Part shown: positions 1-6,999 of the stretch, piece by piece | Layout of the letters: every line of letters begins with the position of its first letter | How positions within the stretch are numbered: the stretch's first letter is position 1 | Assembly: GCA_020058965.1 (NCBI GenBank) | Contig: JAGVCY010000234.1 | Span: 1 to 10,771 of the forward strand | Source: Candidatus Omnitrophota bacterium | GTDB lineage: Bacteria > Omnitrophota > Gorgyraeia > 2-02-FULL-51-18 > JAGOUK01 | Length of the DNA: 10,771 nt | Direction: 5' to 3' | Translations under genes and position numbers: made by a program | The notes under the pieces: model-generated | Told to the model about the DNA's origin: nothing | Databases searched by the model: none | The model's input: only the letters and a program-made list of their open reading frames with translations

Positions 1-336
1 CTGCACGCGCCGGCCAAGGCCGTCTCCGGTCAGATCCTCAACCTGGGATCCGGCAAGCATGTTTCCGTATTGGAGCTCGCTCAAAAAATCAAAAAAATAA
101 TGAACAGCGATTCGCCGATCGAGCTCATCGGCGATCGGCCGGGGCAGGTCTTTCGCCACACCTGCGACGCTTCACGCGCCAAAAAACTCATCGGCTGGAA
201 ACCCCGGACGGACTTCGAGACAGGGTTGAAGCAGACCATTGACTGGTACAGCCAGAATGAAGCCTGGTGGAAATCGCAAGTATGGCTGCGTCATGTGCCG
301 GTCATCGACGCTTCCGGCCGCAAGGCAATGCATTAA
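1..336 (+). CDS. NAD-dependent sugar-nucleotide epimerase/dehydratase (SDR family), C-terminal part only
   Basis: The reading frame is open from base 1 to the TAA at 334-336, giving about 111 residues; the start lies outside the window, so the Rossmann NAD-binding motif and the YxxxK catalytic pair are not visible. What remains is the typical C-terminal substrate-binding part of extended short-chain dehydrogenases: an N-L-G-S-G stretch followed by V-S-V-L-E-L-A, then R-P-G-Q and a D-A-S-R-A-K-K-L-I-G-W-K-P block, and a closing helix ending in W-Y. Family members are UDP-glucose 4-epimerases, dTDP-glucose or GDP-mannose 4,6-dehydratases and UDP-GlcNAc-modifying enzymes; this fragment alone does not decide between them. 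The stop codon shares a base with the start of the following aminotransferase, suggesting that the two enzymes act in sequence, for example keto-sugar formation then transamination. Confidence is high for family, low for substrate. Confidence 0.85.
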   Translation: MHAPAKAVSGQILNLGSGKHVSVLELAQKIKKIMNSDSPIELIGDRPGQVFRHTCDASRAKKLIGWKPRTDFETGLKQTIDWYSQNEAWWKSQVWLRHVPVIDASGRKAMH

Positions 337-1496
337 TGTCGTCCCGGATGCCGCGTCCGATACCATTTTTCGTTCATCAGCTGGGCAAACGGGAGCTCGC
401 GTCGTTCACCAAAACGCTCGCAGGTCCCATTCTGACGACGGGTCAAACCGTTTCGGAATTTGAATCCAAATTTTCAAAATGGCTTGGGCTCAAGCATTGC
501 GTTGGCGTCACGAGTTGCACCGGAGGACTTCACATCGCCCTCGAAGCGCTCGGTGTCGGACGCGACGATGAAGTGATCACCACGCCCTTCACCTTCATCG
601 CGACAGCGACCGCGATCGAACAGGCCGGCGCGAAGCCGGTTTTTGTCGATGTCGAGCCGGAGACGGGAAACTTGGATGTTCGAAAAGTCGCCGCCGCCGT
701 CACGCGCAAAACCAAGGCGGTGATCCCCGTGCATCTCTACGGGCAGATGTGCGACATGAGAGGGTTGAGCCGGGTTGCCCGCAAACATCGGTTGTTTATC
801 GTAGAAGACGCGGCCCACTGCGTTGAAGGGGAGCGGGACGGCGTCCGGCCAGGGCAACTTTCGGACGCGGTGTGCTTTAGTTTTTATGCCACCAAAAATA
901 TGACCTGCGGCGAAGGGGGAGCGGTCGCGGTGAATGATCCGGATCTTTACGCCCGGCTCAAGCTTTTGCGCCACCACGGGATGAACAAGACCGCCGCCGA
1001 CCGCCAGAAGGAAGGGTACAGTCATTGGGACATGGTGACCTTCGGCTGGAAGTACAACATGGACAATTTGCAGGCAGCGCTGCTGTTGCCTCAGCTCGAA
1101 AGACTTTGGAAAACTCATCGCGAACGGCAGCGGCTCGCGCGCAATTACTTTGAACTGCTCCGAGATATGCCGGGTGTTCGTTTTGCGGGACTCGTTCCGC
1201 ACGCGCGGCACGCCTGGCACCTGTTCGTGATCCGGGTCGACGCCGCGGTGAGAGACCGCATCATCCACGATTTGAATGTCCGCGGAATCGGAACCGTCGT
1301 CAATTACCGCCCGGTCCATCAAACGACTTACTTCAGTAAAAAATATCATTTAAAGCCCGGCGCGTTTCCGATCTCGGAGCTTTTGGGTTCAGAAGTTATT
1401 TCGCTGCCATTTTTTCCCTCAATGAAAACATCGGACCAAGCCACGGTCGCCCGGTCGCTGCGAAAAATTATGGCGCAGTTGCACCCAAAAATTTAA
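336..1496 (+). CDS. DegT/DnrJ/EryC1/StrS-family PLP-dependent sugar aminotransferase
   Basis: This 386-residue protein has the usual length and order of the nucleotide-sugar aminotransferase family, which transfers an amino group (normally from glutamate) to a keto-sugar nucleotide in the cytoplasm. Visible marks are the glycine-rich phosphate-binding region S-C-T-G-G near residue 60, the T-P-F-T-F-I-A-T motif, the V-E-D-A-A-H segment with D158 expected to pair with the pyridine nitrogen of PLP, and S-F-Y-A-T-K-N-M-T-C-G-E-G-G with K187 as the predicted Schiff-base lysine. All expected catalytic positions look intact. I chose ATG 336 rather than the upstream in-frame codon at 267, because 336 overlaps the preceding stop (TAATG), gives the normal family N-terminus, and the extra 23 residues are only a shadow of the previous gene. 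ATG 348 is an alternative. With the upstream dehydratase it probably forms an amino-deoxy sugar; the exact sugar is unknown. Confidence 0.92.
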   Translation: MSSRMPRPIPFFVHQLGKRELASFTKTLAGPILTTGQTVSEFESKFSKWLGLKHCVGVTSCTGGLHIALEALGVGRDDEVITTPFTFIATATAIEQAGAKPVFVDVEPETGNLDVRKVAAAVTRKTKAVIPVHLYGQMCDMRGLSRVARKHRLFIVEDAAHCVEGERDGVRPGQLSDAVCFSFYATKNMTCGEGGAVAVNDPDLYARLKLLRHHGMNKTAADRQKEGYSHWDMVTFGWKYNMDNLQAALLLPQLERLWKTHRERQRLARNYFELLRDMPGVRFAGLVPHARHAWHLFVIRVDAAVRDRIIHDLNVRGIGTVVNYRPVHQTTYFSKKYHLKPGAFPISELLGSEVISLPFFPSMKTSDQATVARSLRKIMAQLHPKI

Positions 1497-1501
1497 TCCT
1501 G

Positions 1502-2950
1502 ATGTCAGATCTCCCGATCGGAGTCCAATCGCTCGTCCGTATCCTCTACGGCTCGGTGATGTGCTGTTGGATGATTTCGCTCTGGCGCAATCGGCGCCGA
1601 CTGCTCGTGTCCGAACGCTGGGGCGGCTACATCGAATTCTCCCCTGCAGGTGACCGTATTCATAATCCAGCTGTTTCCATAGCGCTGCTCGCGGCGTGGA
1701 CGGTCTCGGCGGCCTGCTTGGCCTTCGGCGTGTTTACGATTTGGGCGGCCGCGCTGAACGCGATCCTCTGCCGCCATTACTTCATAGGATTGCGCTGGAA
1801 ATCGCTCGCCCGCGGATGCGGCGCGCCGGGATTTATCGCCAATTGGCTGGCGGTCGCGGTTTTTCTGCTGGAACTCACTGCGTTTGCCGGCATACTCCCG
1901 GAGCTCCGGCTCAGCGCTGTCCGGATGTTGCGCGTGGACTTTGCCCTGATCTTTCTTTCCGCGGGATTTTACAAGTACTTCGGCGGATACAAATCTGGGT
2001 CCGGAATGGAATACGGGATGGCCAATCCGATGTGGGGGTATTGGTCCGCGTATTTCTCAAAAATTGCTCCGGGGAGTTTATTGTTCAAAGTTCTGAACTT
2101 TTTTGCCTGGTTTTTTGAAATCGTTGCCGCGGTGCTGATGTTGATTCCCGCTCTCATGGGGTGGGGAGGGCTGCTTTTTTCGGCCATGTTTGTATTTATC
2201 CTGACTCAGATCCGTTTGGGGTTTTTATGTCACATGGCGATCCTGATCGGATGCGTCTATTCAACGCAGGGGGATGTTCTTTCGGGATGGTGCGTTTCTT
2301 TAGATGCGGCTCAGGTCCTGCCGGTGCCGGGCGCGGGGATTCAAATTCCGGTCTTATTTCAGAAGGCGTTGGCTTGGGCTCTCACGACGCACACTTTTTT
2401 AATTCCGATCTGCTTTGCGGGCCTCTGGTACAACCATTTGGGGCGGCGCCGGCTGCCCGGTTTTTTGCAAACCTGGCTGGACCGCTATACGAATTGGTTT
2501 GGGGTCATCATCTGGCGGGTTTTTTCAAGCGACCTGACGAGATTTAGGGTGACGATTTTTGCGGGGGCGAAGCGCGAAACATTGTCCCGAGTGTCCCGGT
2601 TTGGCGAGAGCGCGGAATTCGCGGGCGGACGCTATCAGCAGGTTTATGAGGCCATCACGGCGGTTTGTTTGTTCACGACGCTGAATTACTATCCCGATCG
2701 GAAGGACTTATTTCATACCAAGCTCCTTCGATATGCCAAGACCCTGGAATCCGAAGCGGGTTTTGTTCGTTTTGATATCGATGTGATCAACAAAGCATCC
2801 GATCGTTTTGTCCAAGAGCATGCGGCCAGCTACACCGTGGACCTTGCGTCCGGGTCGGTGATCGAGAACGAGCGGATTGCCGGTTGGTTCCATCCGGTCG
2901 GGCAGACGCTGGTGCACGCGGGCCAGCGACCGGGATCGTATGCTTCCTAA
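1502..2950 (+). CDS. Polytopic membrane protein, HTTM / vitamin K-dependent gamma-carboxylase-like, with soluble C-terminal region
   Basis: A 482-residue protein with many hydrophobic stretches (roughly residues 57-85, 108-130, 142-157, 195-240 and 285-310) and a mostly polar C-terminal region from about residue 345. The segment around residues 153-170 (S-A-G-F-Y-K-Y-F-G-G-Y, then G-S-G-M-E-Y) resembles the A-G-x-x-K...W-x-x-G...M-E-Y signature of HTTM proteins and the animal gamma-glutamyl carboxylase. R-H-Y at 91-93 resembles the N-H-Y motif preceding it in that family. K158 and H92 would match residues considered functionally important there; this alignment is from memory. The actual substrate is unknown; a role in the synthesis or modification of a membrane-linked glycan is only inferred from context. 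ATG 1502 follows the aminotransferase stop by 5 bases and has no clear Shine-Dalgarno, so coupling is likely. The last 11 bases overlap the next gene. It may instead be an unrelated membrane protein with coincidental similarity. Confidence 0.6.
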   Translation: MSDLPIGVQSLVRILYGSVMCCWMISLWRNRRRLLVSERWGGYIEFSPAGDRIHNPAVSIALLAAWTVSAACLAFGVFTIWAAALNAILCRHYFIGLRWKSLARGCGAPGFIANWLAVAVFLLELTAFAGILPELRLSAVRMLRVDFALIFLSAGFYKYFGGYKSGSGMEYGMANPMWGYWSAYFSKIAPGSLLFKVLNFFAWFFEIVAAVLMLIPALMGWGGLLFSAMFVFILTQIRLGFLCHMAILIGCVYSTQGDVLSGWCVSLDAAQVLPVPGAGIQIPVLFQKALAWALTTHTFLIPICFAGLWYNHLGRRRLPGFLQTWLDRYTNWFGVIIWRVFSSDLTRFRVTIFAGAKRETLSRVSRFGESAEFAGGRYQQVYEAITAVCLFTTLNYYPDRKDLFHTKLLRYAKTLESEAGFVRFDIDVINKASDRFVQEHAASYTVDLASGSVIENERIAGWFHPVGQTLVHAGQRPGSYAS

Positions 2951-3932
2951 GGATAGCGATTCCCCGATAAAGCATCTGCCTCAAGCGAATCGTGCCCGTA
3001 AAGCGGCCGTAACGGCTTTGAGGTGGCTGGCGGCGGGAATCATTTTTTGGATCATCGCTCACCGTATCAGCTTTGACGAACTCATGAATTTAATTCATCG
3101 GTTGAGCTGGAAGTGGCTTCCCGCGGCTCTTTTATTGGAGGCGGCCCGCATCGCGACAGCCGGAGCCACTGCCCATCAGATTCTGCGGGCGTTTGGAAAA
3201 AGTTGTTCGTGGTTGGCCGTGGTCCGGGTGAATCTTCAGGCCGCTTTTTTTGGAGTGATCTCCGATTTGCTGGGCGCAGCCACCCGCTGGGGAGGGATGT
3301 CTCAGCGCCTGAAACTTCCGATCGCCCTGTCCGGAGCCGTGATGATCGTCGAAACCCTATTCGTTTGGATGGCCGCCTATGGTATCAATTGGGCGTTTTG
3401 GCCGTTCGCGCAATCGGTTTGGCAAAACTCCGAGGAATCGCGTTTTTATTTTTTGGGCCTGATCGGATTCGGTATTTTTCTTATTTTAATTTTGGCGGTG
3501 ATCGGAGCCGCCGCGCTTCGCAAGCCGGTTTTTAAAATCCCGTCTCTGCAGGAATTGAGCCAATGTGTGCGTTCGGCGGATCCTGTCAGCCTACTGCGGG
3601 CCATGGCTTGGATTTTAATTCAATATTGCTGCTCGGCGTTATTTTTGGTGGTTTTGGCATCCGCCGTTGATTTGGATCTGAATTTTGGTCTGGCGATCTG
3701 GATATGCGGGTTTGCCAATGTGGTTCAGTCTCTACCAGGCGCGGTGTTCGGCTGGTCTCTGCGCGTCGGCGTGCTTGTTTTTCTCGCGCCACGGATCGGC
3801 GGATCGGCGGAGCAGGGAGCCTTGATCGGAGTGTTTTCGAGTATTATAAGTTTGACCGGTGTTTTGGCAGGTGCGGTTGACTATGTGGTTCTCAGTGCAT
3901 CTACCGCCTCACGAAAAAGTGAGCCGTCATGA
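2940..3932 (+). CDS. Lysylphosphatidylglycerol synthase TM / UPF0104-family membrane protein (flippase-like)
   Basis: This 330-residue protein is almost entirely hydrophobic, with about eight predicted membrane segments starting at about residue 25 (L-R-W-L-A-A-G-I-I-F-W). Its size and plan match the LPG_synthase_TM (UPF0104, PF03706) family, which includes the flippase part of MprF and many stand-alone proteins in glycolipid and exopolysaccharide loci. The region with G-A-A-T-R-W-G-G near residue 120 and the S-L-P-G-A-V-F-G-W-S-L-R block near residue 270 correspond to the conserved glycine/proline loops of the family. The soluble aminoacyl-transfer domain of MprF is absent, so lipid lysylation is not expected. 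A role in moving or stabilising a lipid-linked intermediate is inference. ATG 2940 is preferred over the in-frame codon at 2877: it gives the standard N-terminus and only an 11-base overlap with the previous gene, preceded closely by GGGA at 2932-2935. The stop overlaps the next start as ATGA. Confidence 0.75.
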   Translation: MLPKDSDSPIKHLPQANRARKAAVTALRWLAAGIIFWIIAHRISFDELMNLIHRLSWKWLPAALLLEAARIATAGATAHQILRAFGKSCSWLAVVRVNLQAAFFGVISDLLGAATRWGGMSQRLKLPIALSGAVMIVETLFVWMAAYGINWAFWPFAQSVWQNSEESRFYFLGLIGFGIFLILILAVIGAAALRKPVFKIPSLQELSQCVRSADPVSLLRAMAWILIQYCCSALFLVVLASAVDLDLNFGLAIWICGFANVVQSLPGAVFGWSLRVGVLVFLAPRIGGSAEQGALIGVFSSIISLTGVLAGAVDYVVLSASTASRKSEPS

Positions 3933-5101
3933 ACCTGCTTGTTTTTTGTCACGAATATCCCCCTATCGGCGGAGGCGCTTCCAACGGACTTTATAATTTG
4001 GCCAGGTCGTGGGCGCAGCAGGGACATCAAGTTACGGTTGTCACCTCCGCTTTTAAAAACATACCATGCAACAGCGTTGAAGAGGGCATCCGCGTCGTGC
4101 GGTTAAATGTGGGCCGCCGCTTTGCGGATCACGGGAGGGTTCGTGAAATGCTGCGGTACATCCTTGCCGCCACGCTCAGAATCGCACGGTGGCGCCGCGA
4201 GTTCCGGCCCGACTTGACCGTGGCTTTTATGACCATCCCCGCCGGCCCTCCTGCGTGGGCGATGAAATTATTATTTGGAATTCCATATGCGGTTGAGCTG
4301 CGGGGCGGCGATGTGCCGGGGTTTGACCCCATCCGCTTGAAACGATTCCATCTGCTGACGCGGCCCGCCATCAAAGCTTTGTGGAAAAATGCCGCGGTTG
4401 TCATCTCCAACAGCAAAGGTCTACAGGATTTGGCCCGCCAATCGGCGCCTGTGCTTTGCAGTCAAGTAATTCCAAACGGTGTGGATCATCAATTCTTCAC
4501 CCCCGTCGCAGGGGAAGCGAAGACCAAGTCCGGACAAAAAGTTCGGTTGATTTATGTGGGTAGACTCGCGGACAGTCAAAAAAAAGTATCCGAACTTATT
4601 GAAGTGCTGGGCGATATTTCCGGCGCCGAGCTTGTTTTGGCCGGTGATGGGATTGATCATCCCACGCTGGTCGCATTGGCCGGGCGTCTCGGATTATCTG
4701 ATCGCGTCATTTTTAAAGGATGGCTCAGTAAACAGGAGCTGACCGTGGCGCTTGGTCAAGCAGATGTTTTTGTCAGCGCCTCCAGGTGGGAGGGGATGCC
4801 AAACGCGGTTTTGGAGGCCATGGCGAGCGGATTGCCTTTGGTGCTGACGCGCGGATCGGGTCACGATGACCTGATCACGGATGGAGTGAACGGTTTTTTG
4901 TTTGAGCCGGGCTCCAAGGAATCGCTGGCTGCAACACTTCAGAAATTAACCGAAAATCCCGGACTGCGGACGGATATGGGCACCGCCAGCCGCCGGATGG
5001 CGGTTGAGCGCTTTGGTTGGGAGCAGCTATCGAAGCTTCATTTGGAGTTGTATCTCAAAGCAGTGAACGATAAAAGGTCACAAAATTTATGTGCGGCATA
5101 G
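3929..5101 (+). CDS. Glycosyltransferase family 4 (GT-B fold) protein
   Basis: A 390-residue retaining glycosyltransferase of the GT4 type, acting at the cytoplasmic face of the inner membrane. The N-terminal domain opens with a beta strand and the glycine-rich loop H-E-Y-P-P-I-G-G-G-A-S, followed by G-H-Q-V-T-V-V-T. The second domain carries Y-V-G-R-L at about 209-213, where R212 and K218 would contact the donor diphosphate, then a K-G-W-L-S strand and the EX7E motif W-E-G-M-P-N-A-V-L-E with E288 and E296, followed by A-M-A-S-G-L-P. Length and motifs are complete, so it is probably active. ATG 3929 overlaps the preceding stop (ATGA), a classic coupling arrangement, and the last 13 bases overlap the asparagine synthetase gene. 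Donor and acceptor sugars cannot be read from the sequence. Confidence 0.92.
   Translation: MNLLVFCHEYPPIGGGASNGLYNLARSWAQQGHQVTVVTSAFKNIPCNSVEEGIRVVRLNVGRRFADHGRVREMLRYILAATLRIARWRREFRPDLTVAFMTIPAGPPAWAMKLLFGIPYAVELRGGDVPGFDPIRLKRFHLLTRPAIKALWKNAAVVISNSKGLQDLARQSAPVLCSQVIPNGVDHQFFTPVAGEAKTKSGQKVRLIYVGRLADSQKKVSELIEVLGDISGAELVLAGDGIDHPTLVALAGRLGLSDRVIFKGWLSKQELTVALGQADVFVSASRWEGMPNAVLEAMASGLPLVLTRGSGHDDLITDGVNGFLFEPGSKESLAATLQKLTENPGLRTDMGTASRRMAVERFGWEQLSKLHLELYLKAVNDKRSQNLCAA
5072..5077 (+). promoter_or_regulatory. Ribosome-binding site for the asparagine synthetase gene
   Basis: AAAAGG lies 11 bases before ATG 5089, inside the 3' end of the glycosyltransferase gene. It supports the start at 5089, which is also fixed by the M-C-G-I N-terminus needed for the catalytic cysteine. 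Confidence 0.45.
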
Positions 5102-6945
5102 CCGGTTTTGCCGCACACCACGCGTCCGGTGTGTTGGAAGCCATGTTGGATAACCTTACGCATCGCGGGCCGGACGACAGGGGATCCTGTGAACCGGAGC
5201 GCGGCATTCGACTCGGCATGACGCGGTTGGCGATCATTGACCTCAAGACGGGTCATCAGCCTATGAGCGAGCCCGGCGGAGGAGTGACGCTGGTGTTTAA
5301 CGGGGAAATTTACAACTACATCGAACTTCGAACCGCCTTTGAAAAAGAAGGCAGGGTGTTCCACACCAAAAGTGACACCGAAACCATCCTTCAGGCGTAT
5401 CTCAAATATGGCGAAGATTTTGCCAATCACTTAAACGGAATGTTCGCGATCGCCATTTGGGATCCCTCCAAGAAAAAGCTGATCCTCACCCGCGACCGGT
5501 ATGGAGTCAAACCTCTTTTTTATGCGCACCGAGGATCCGATCTGGCGTTCGCTTCCGAAATCAAGGGACTGAAGCCGGTACCTGATATTTCCTGGGATCG
5601 GGATCGGCAGGCGCTGTCGTATTATCTCTCCCTCCGTCATATTCCCGCGCCCTGGACGGCCTATGTGGGGGTGCGCGCGATGAAGCCCGGTGAGCAGATC
5701 ATTTGGGAGAATGGCTGCGTCCGCCATCGCCAATGGTACGACCTGCCCCTGACCAGTCCCATGGCCGGCGAATCAGACGAATCCCGCTTGACGGATGAAT
5801 TGGACGAATTGTTGCGTGACAGCGTTCGGATCCGGATGCGATCCGATGCGGCTTACGGCGCGTATCTATCCGGCGGCATCGATTCGTCGCTCATTACCGC
5901 GATGATGAGCGAATTTTCAAGCAAACCTGTGCAAACTTTTAATCTGACCTATGTCAATGCACCGAGCCACAAACGCGATGCGGAATTTGCACGCATGGTC
6001 GCGGCCCGTTATGGAACCGATCACCACGAATGGGCCATGGATTGGACGGATCTTAAAAATGATTTTGCCGCGGTCATGCGCCAGCTCGATCAACCGTTTG
6101 CAGGCGTCACCTCCTCGTATTGGCTTTCGAGACGGATGGCAGACCATGTCAAAGTGGCGCTTTCGGGCGACGGAGCGGACGAAGTGTTCGGATCCTACGG
6201 GCATCACCGGCTGGTGGTGACGCTGGAAGCGCTGCGTTTGGCGAAGCAGGAGGGCCGTGCCGCGCAGGAGAGTGATTACGGGTTTTTTGCGGGCCGCAAG
6301 GATTTTGTTGACCAGCAACGCGGACTCAAGCCGTCGGAGTGGCGGTTGGCTTACGCGGCTTTTACGGACGAGGAGCGCAAAAAATTGCTCACGGCCAAAG
6401 GCAGGGATTGTTTTGGCGGCCGGTCCGGTTCGGAATATCTCGAAAACGCTTTTTTGGAAGTGCCTAGTTCCCTTGATCCGCTGAACCGGATGCTTGCCGT
6501 GGATGTGAAGACGCTGCTGCCGAACGAAATTTTGTATTTTAACGATATTCTCTCAATGGCCCACGGCCTTGAGGTGCGCACGCCGTTCCTGGATTATCGC
6601 ATTGTCGAATTTGGCTTCAGGGTTCCCGGAGCACTGAAGATTCGCGGAGGCGTGCTGAAGTATCTGCTTCGGAAAGTAGCCGCTCGCTACCTGCCTCAGG
6701 AGATTTTGGATCGTCCCAAAGAAGGATTTGTCCTGCCGAACAACTCGTGGCTGCGCGGGCCGATGAGGCATGAGCTGATCCGTAGAATTAACCCGGAAAC
6801 GCTCGCGCAATCAGGCGTGTTTAATCTCGATACGGTGACCCGCTTGCTGGACCGGTTTATTCAGGGAGACGACTCTGTTACTTTTAAAGTTTGGACGCTG
6901 TTCGTGCTGCAGTTTTGGCTGGTCGACGAGTGGTCTTCTGCTTGA
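5089..6945 (+). CDS. asnB: Glutamine-hydrolysing asparagine synthetase (AsnB type), probably a glycan or sugar amidotransferase
   Basis: A full-length 618-residue AsnB-type enzyme. The start is certain: M-C-G-I-A-G-F puts C2 as the N-terminal nucleophile of the class II glutamine amidotransferase domain (about residues 2-190), which also has R-L-A-I-I-D-L near residue 46 and N-G-E-I-Y-N-Y near residue 70. The synthetase domain (about 235-600) has the ATP pyrophosphatase loop S-G-G-I-D-S-S at 261-267 and L-S-G-D-G-A-D-E with S359. It releases ammonia from glutamine and adds it to an ATP-activated carboxylate. In free metabolism that is aspartate. In polysaccharide loci, homologues (for example those linked to O-antigen uronamides) are thought to amidate uronic acid carboxyls; that role is favoured here because it sits between glycosyltransferase and modification genes. 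No catalytic residue appears missing. It overlaps the previous gene by 13 bases, with AAAAGG upstream. The substrate assignment is inference. Confidence 0.93.
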   Translation: MCGIAGFAAHHASGVLEAMLDNLTHRGPDDRGSCEPERGIRLGMTRLAIIDLKTGHQPMSEPGGGVTLVFNGEIYNYIELRTAFEKEGRVFHTKSDTETILQAYLKYGEDFANHLNGMFAIAIWDPSKKKLILTRDRYGVKPLFYAHRGSDLAFASEIKGLKPVPDISWDRDRQALSYYLSLRHIPAPWTAYVGVRAMKPGEQIIWENGCVRHRQWYDLPLTSPMAGESDESRLTDELDELLRDSVRIRMRSDAAYGAYLSGGIDSSLITAMMSEFSSKPVQTFNLTYVNAPSHKRDAEFARMVAARYGTDHHEWAMDWTDLKNDFAAVMRQLDQPFAGVTSSYWLSRRMADHVKVALSGDGADEVFGSYGHHRLVVTLEALRLAKQEGRAAQESDYGFFAGRKDFVDQQRGLKPSEWRLAYAAFTDEERKKLLTAKGRDCFGGRSGSEYLENAFLEVPSSLDPLNRMLAVDVKTLLPNEILYFNDILSMAHGLEVRTPFLDYRIVEFGFRVPGALKIRGGVLKYLLRKVAARYLPQEILDRPKEGFVLPNNSWLRGPMRHELIRRINPETLAQSGVFNLDTVTRLLDRFIQGDDSVTFKVWTLFVLQFWLVDEWSSA

Positions 6946-6974
6946 CCCAAGTATCAATTTTGATGCGCTTTGTC

Positions 6975-6980
6975 TATAAT
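6975..6980 (+). promoter_or_regulatory. Possible internal promoter -10 element
   Basis: A perfect TATAAT lies in the 54-base gap after the asparagine synthetase gene, 19 bases before ATG 7000. No good -35 hexamer is found at 16-18 bases upstream (the region reads TATCAA); TTGACC at 6942-6947 is about 27 bases away, too far for a standard sigma-70 promoter. This gap is the largest in the window. It could give the radical SAM gene and its downstream neighbours some independent transcription, but one hexamer is weak evidence. Confidence 0.25.
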
Positions 6981-6999
6981 CATCCAGGTACAATATTAT

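Noticed and set aside
267..335. Longer N-terminus for the aminotransferase starting at 267
   Set aside because: The added residues are an out-of-frame reading of the upstream SDR gene; ATG 336 gives the standard family N-terminus and a coupled junction.
474..1349. Long minus-strand open frame (291 codons) opposite the aminotransferase
   Set aside because: It lies fully antisense to a gene with complete family motifs; its translation shows no domain pattern and is rich in residues expected from reverse-complemented GC-biased codons.
2877..2939. Longer N-terminus for the UPF0104-type protein starting at 2877
   Set aside because: The extension is arginine-rich and only shadows the end of the preceding gene; ATG 2940 fits family length better.
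4578..4585. Run of eight A residues inside the GT4 gene (another at 8966-8973), possible slippage site
   Set aside because: Both runs are in frame within well-supported protein segments (Q-K-K-V and I-K-K-I), and no alternative-frame product of note follows.
6953..6964. Short inverted repeat ATCAA-TT-TTGAT in the gap before the radical SAM gene
   Set aside because: Five-base arms with a two-base centre cannot form a terminator and are too short to claim as an operator.
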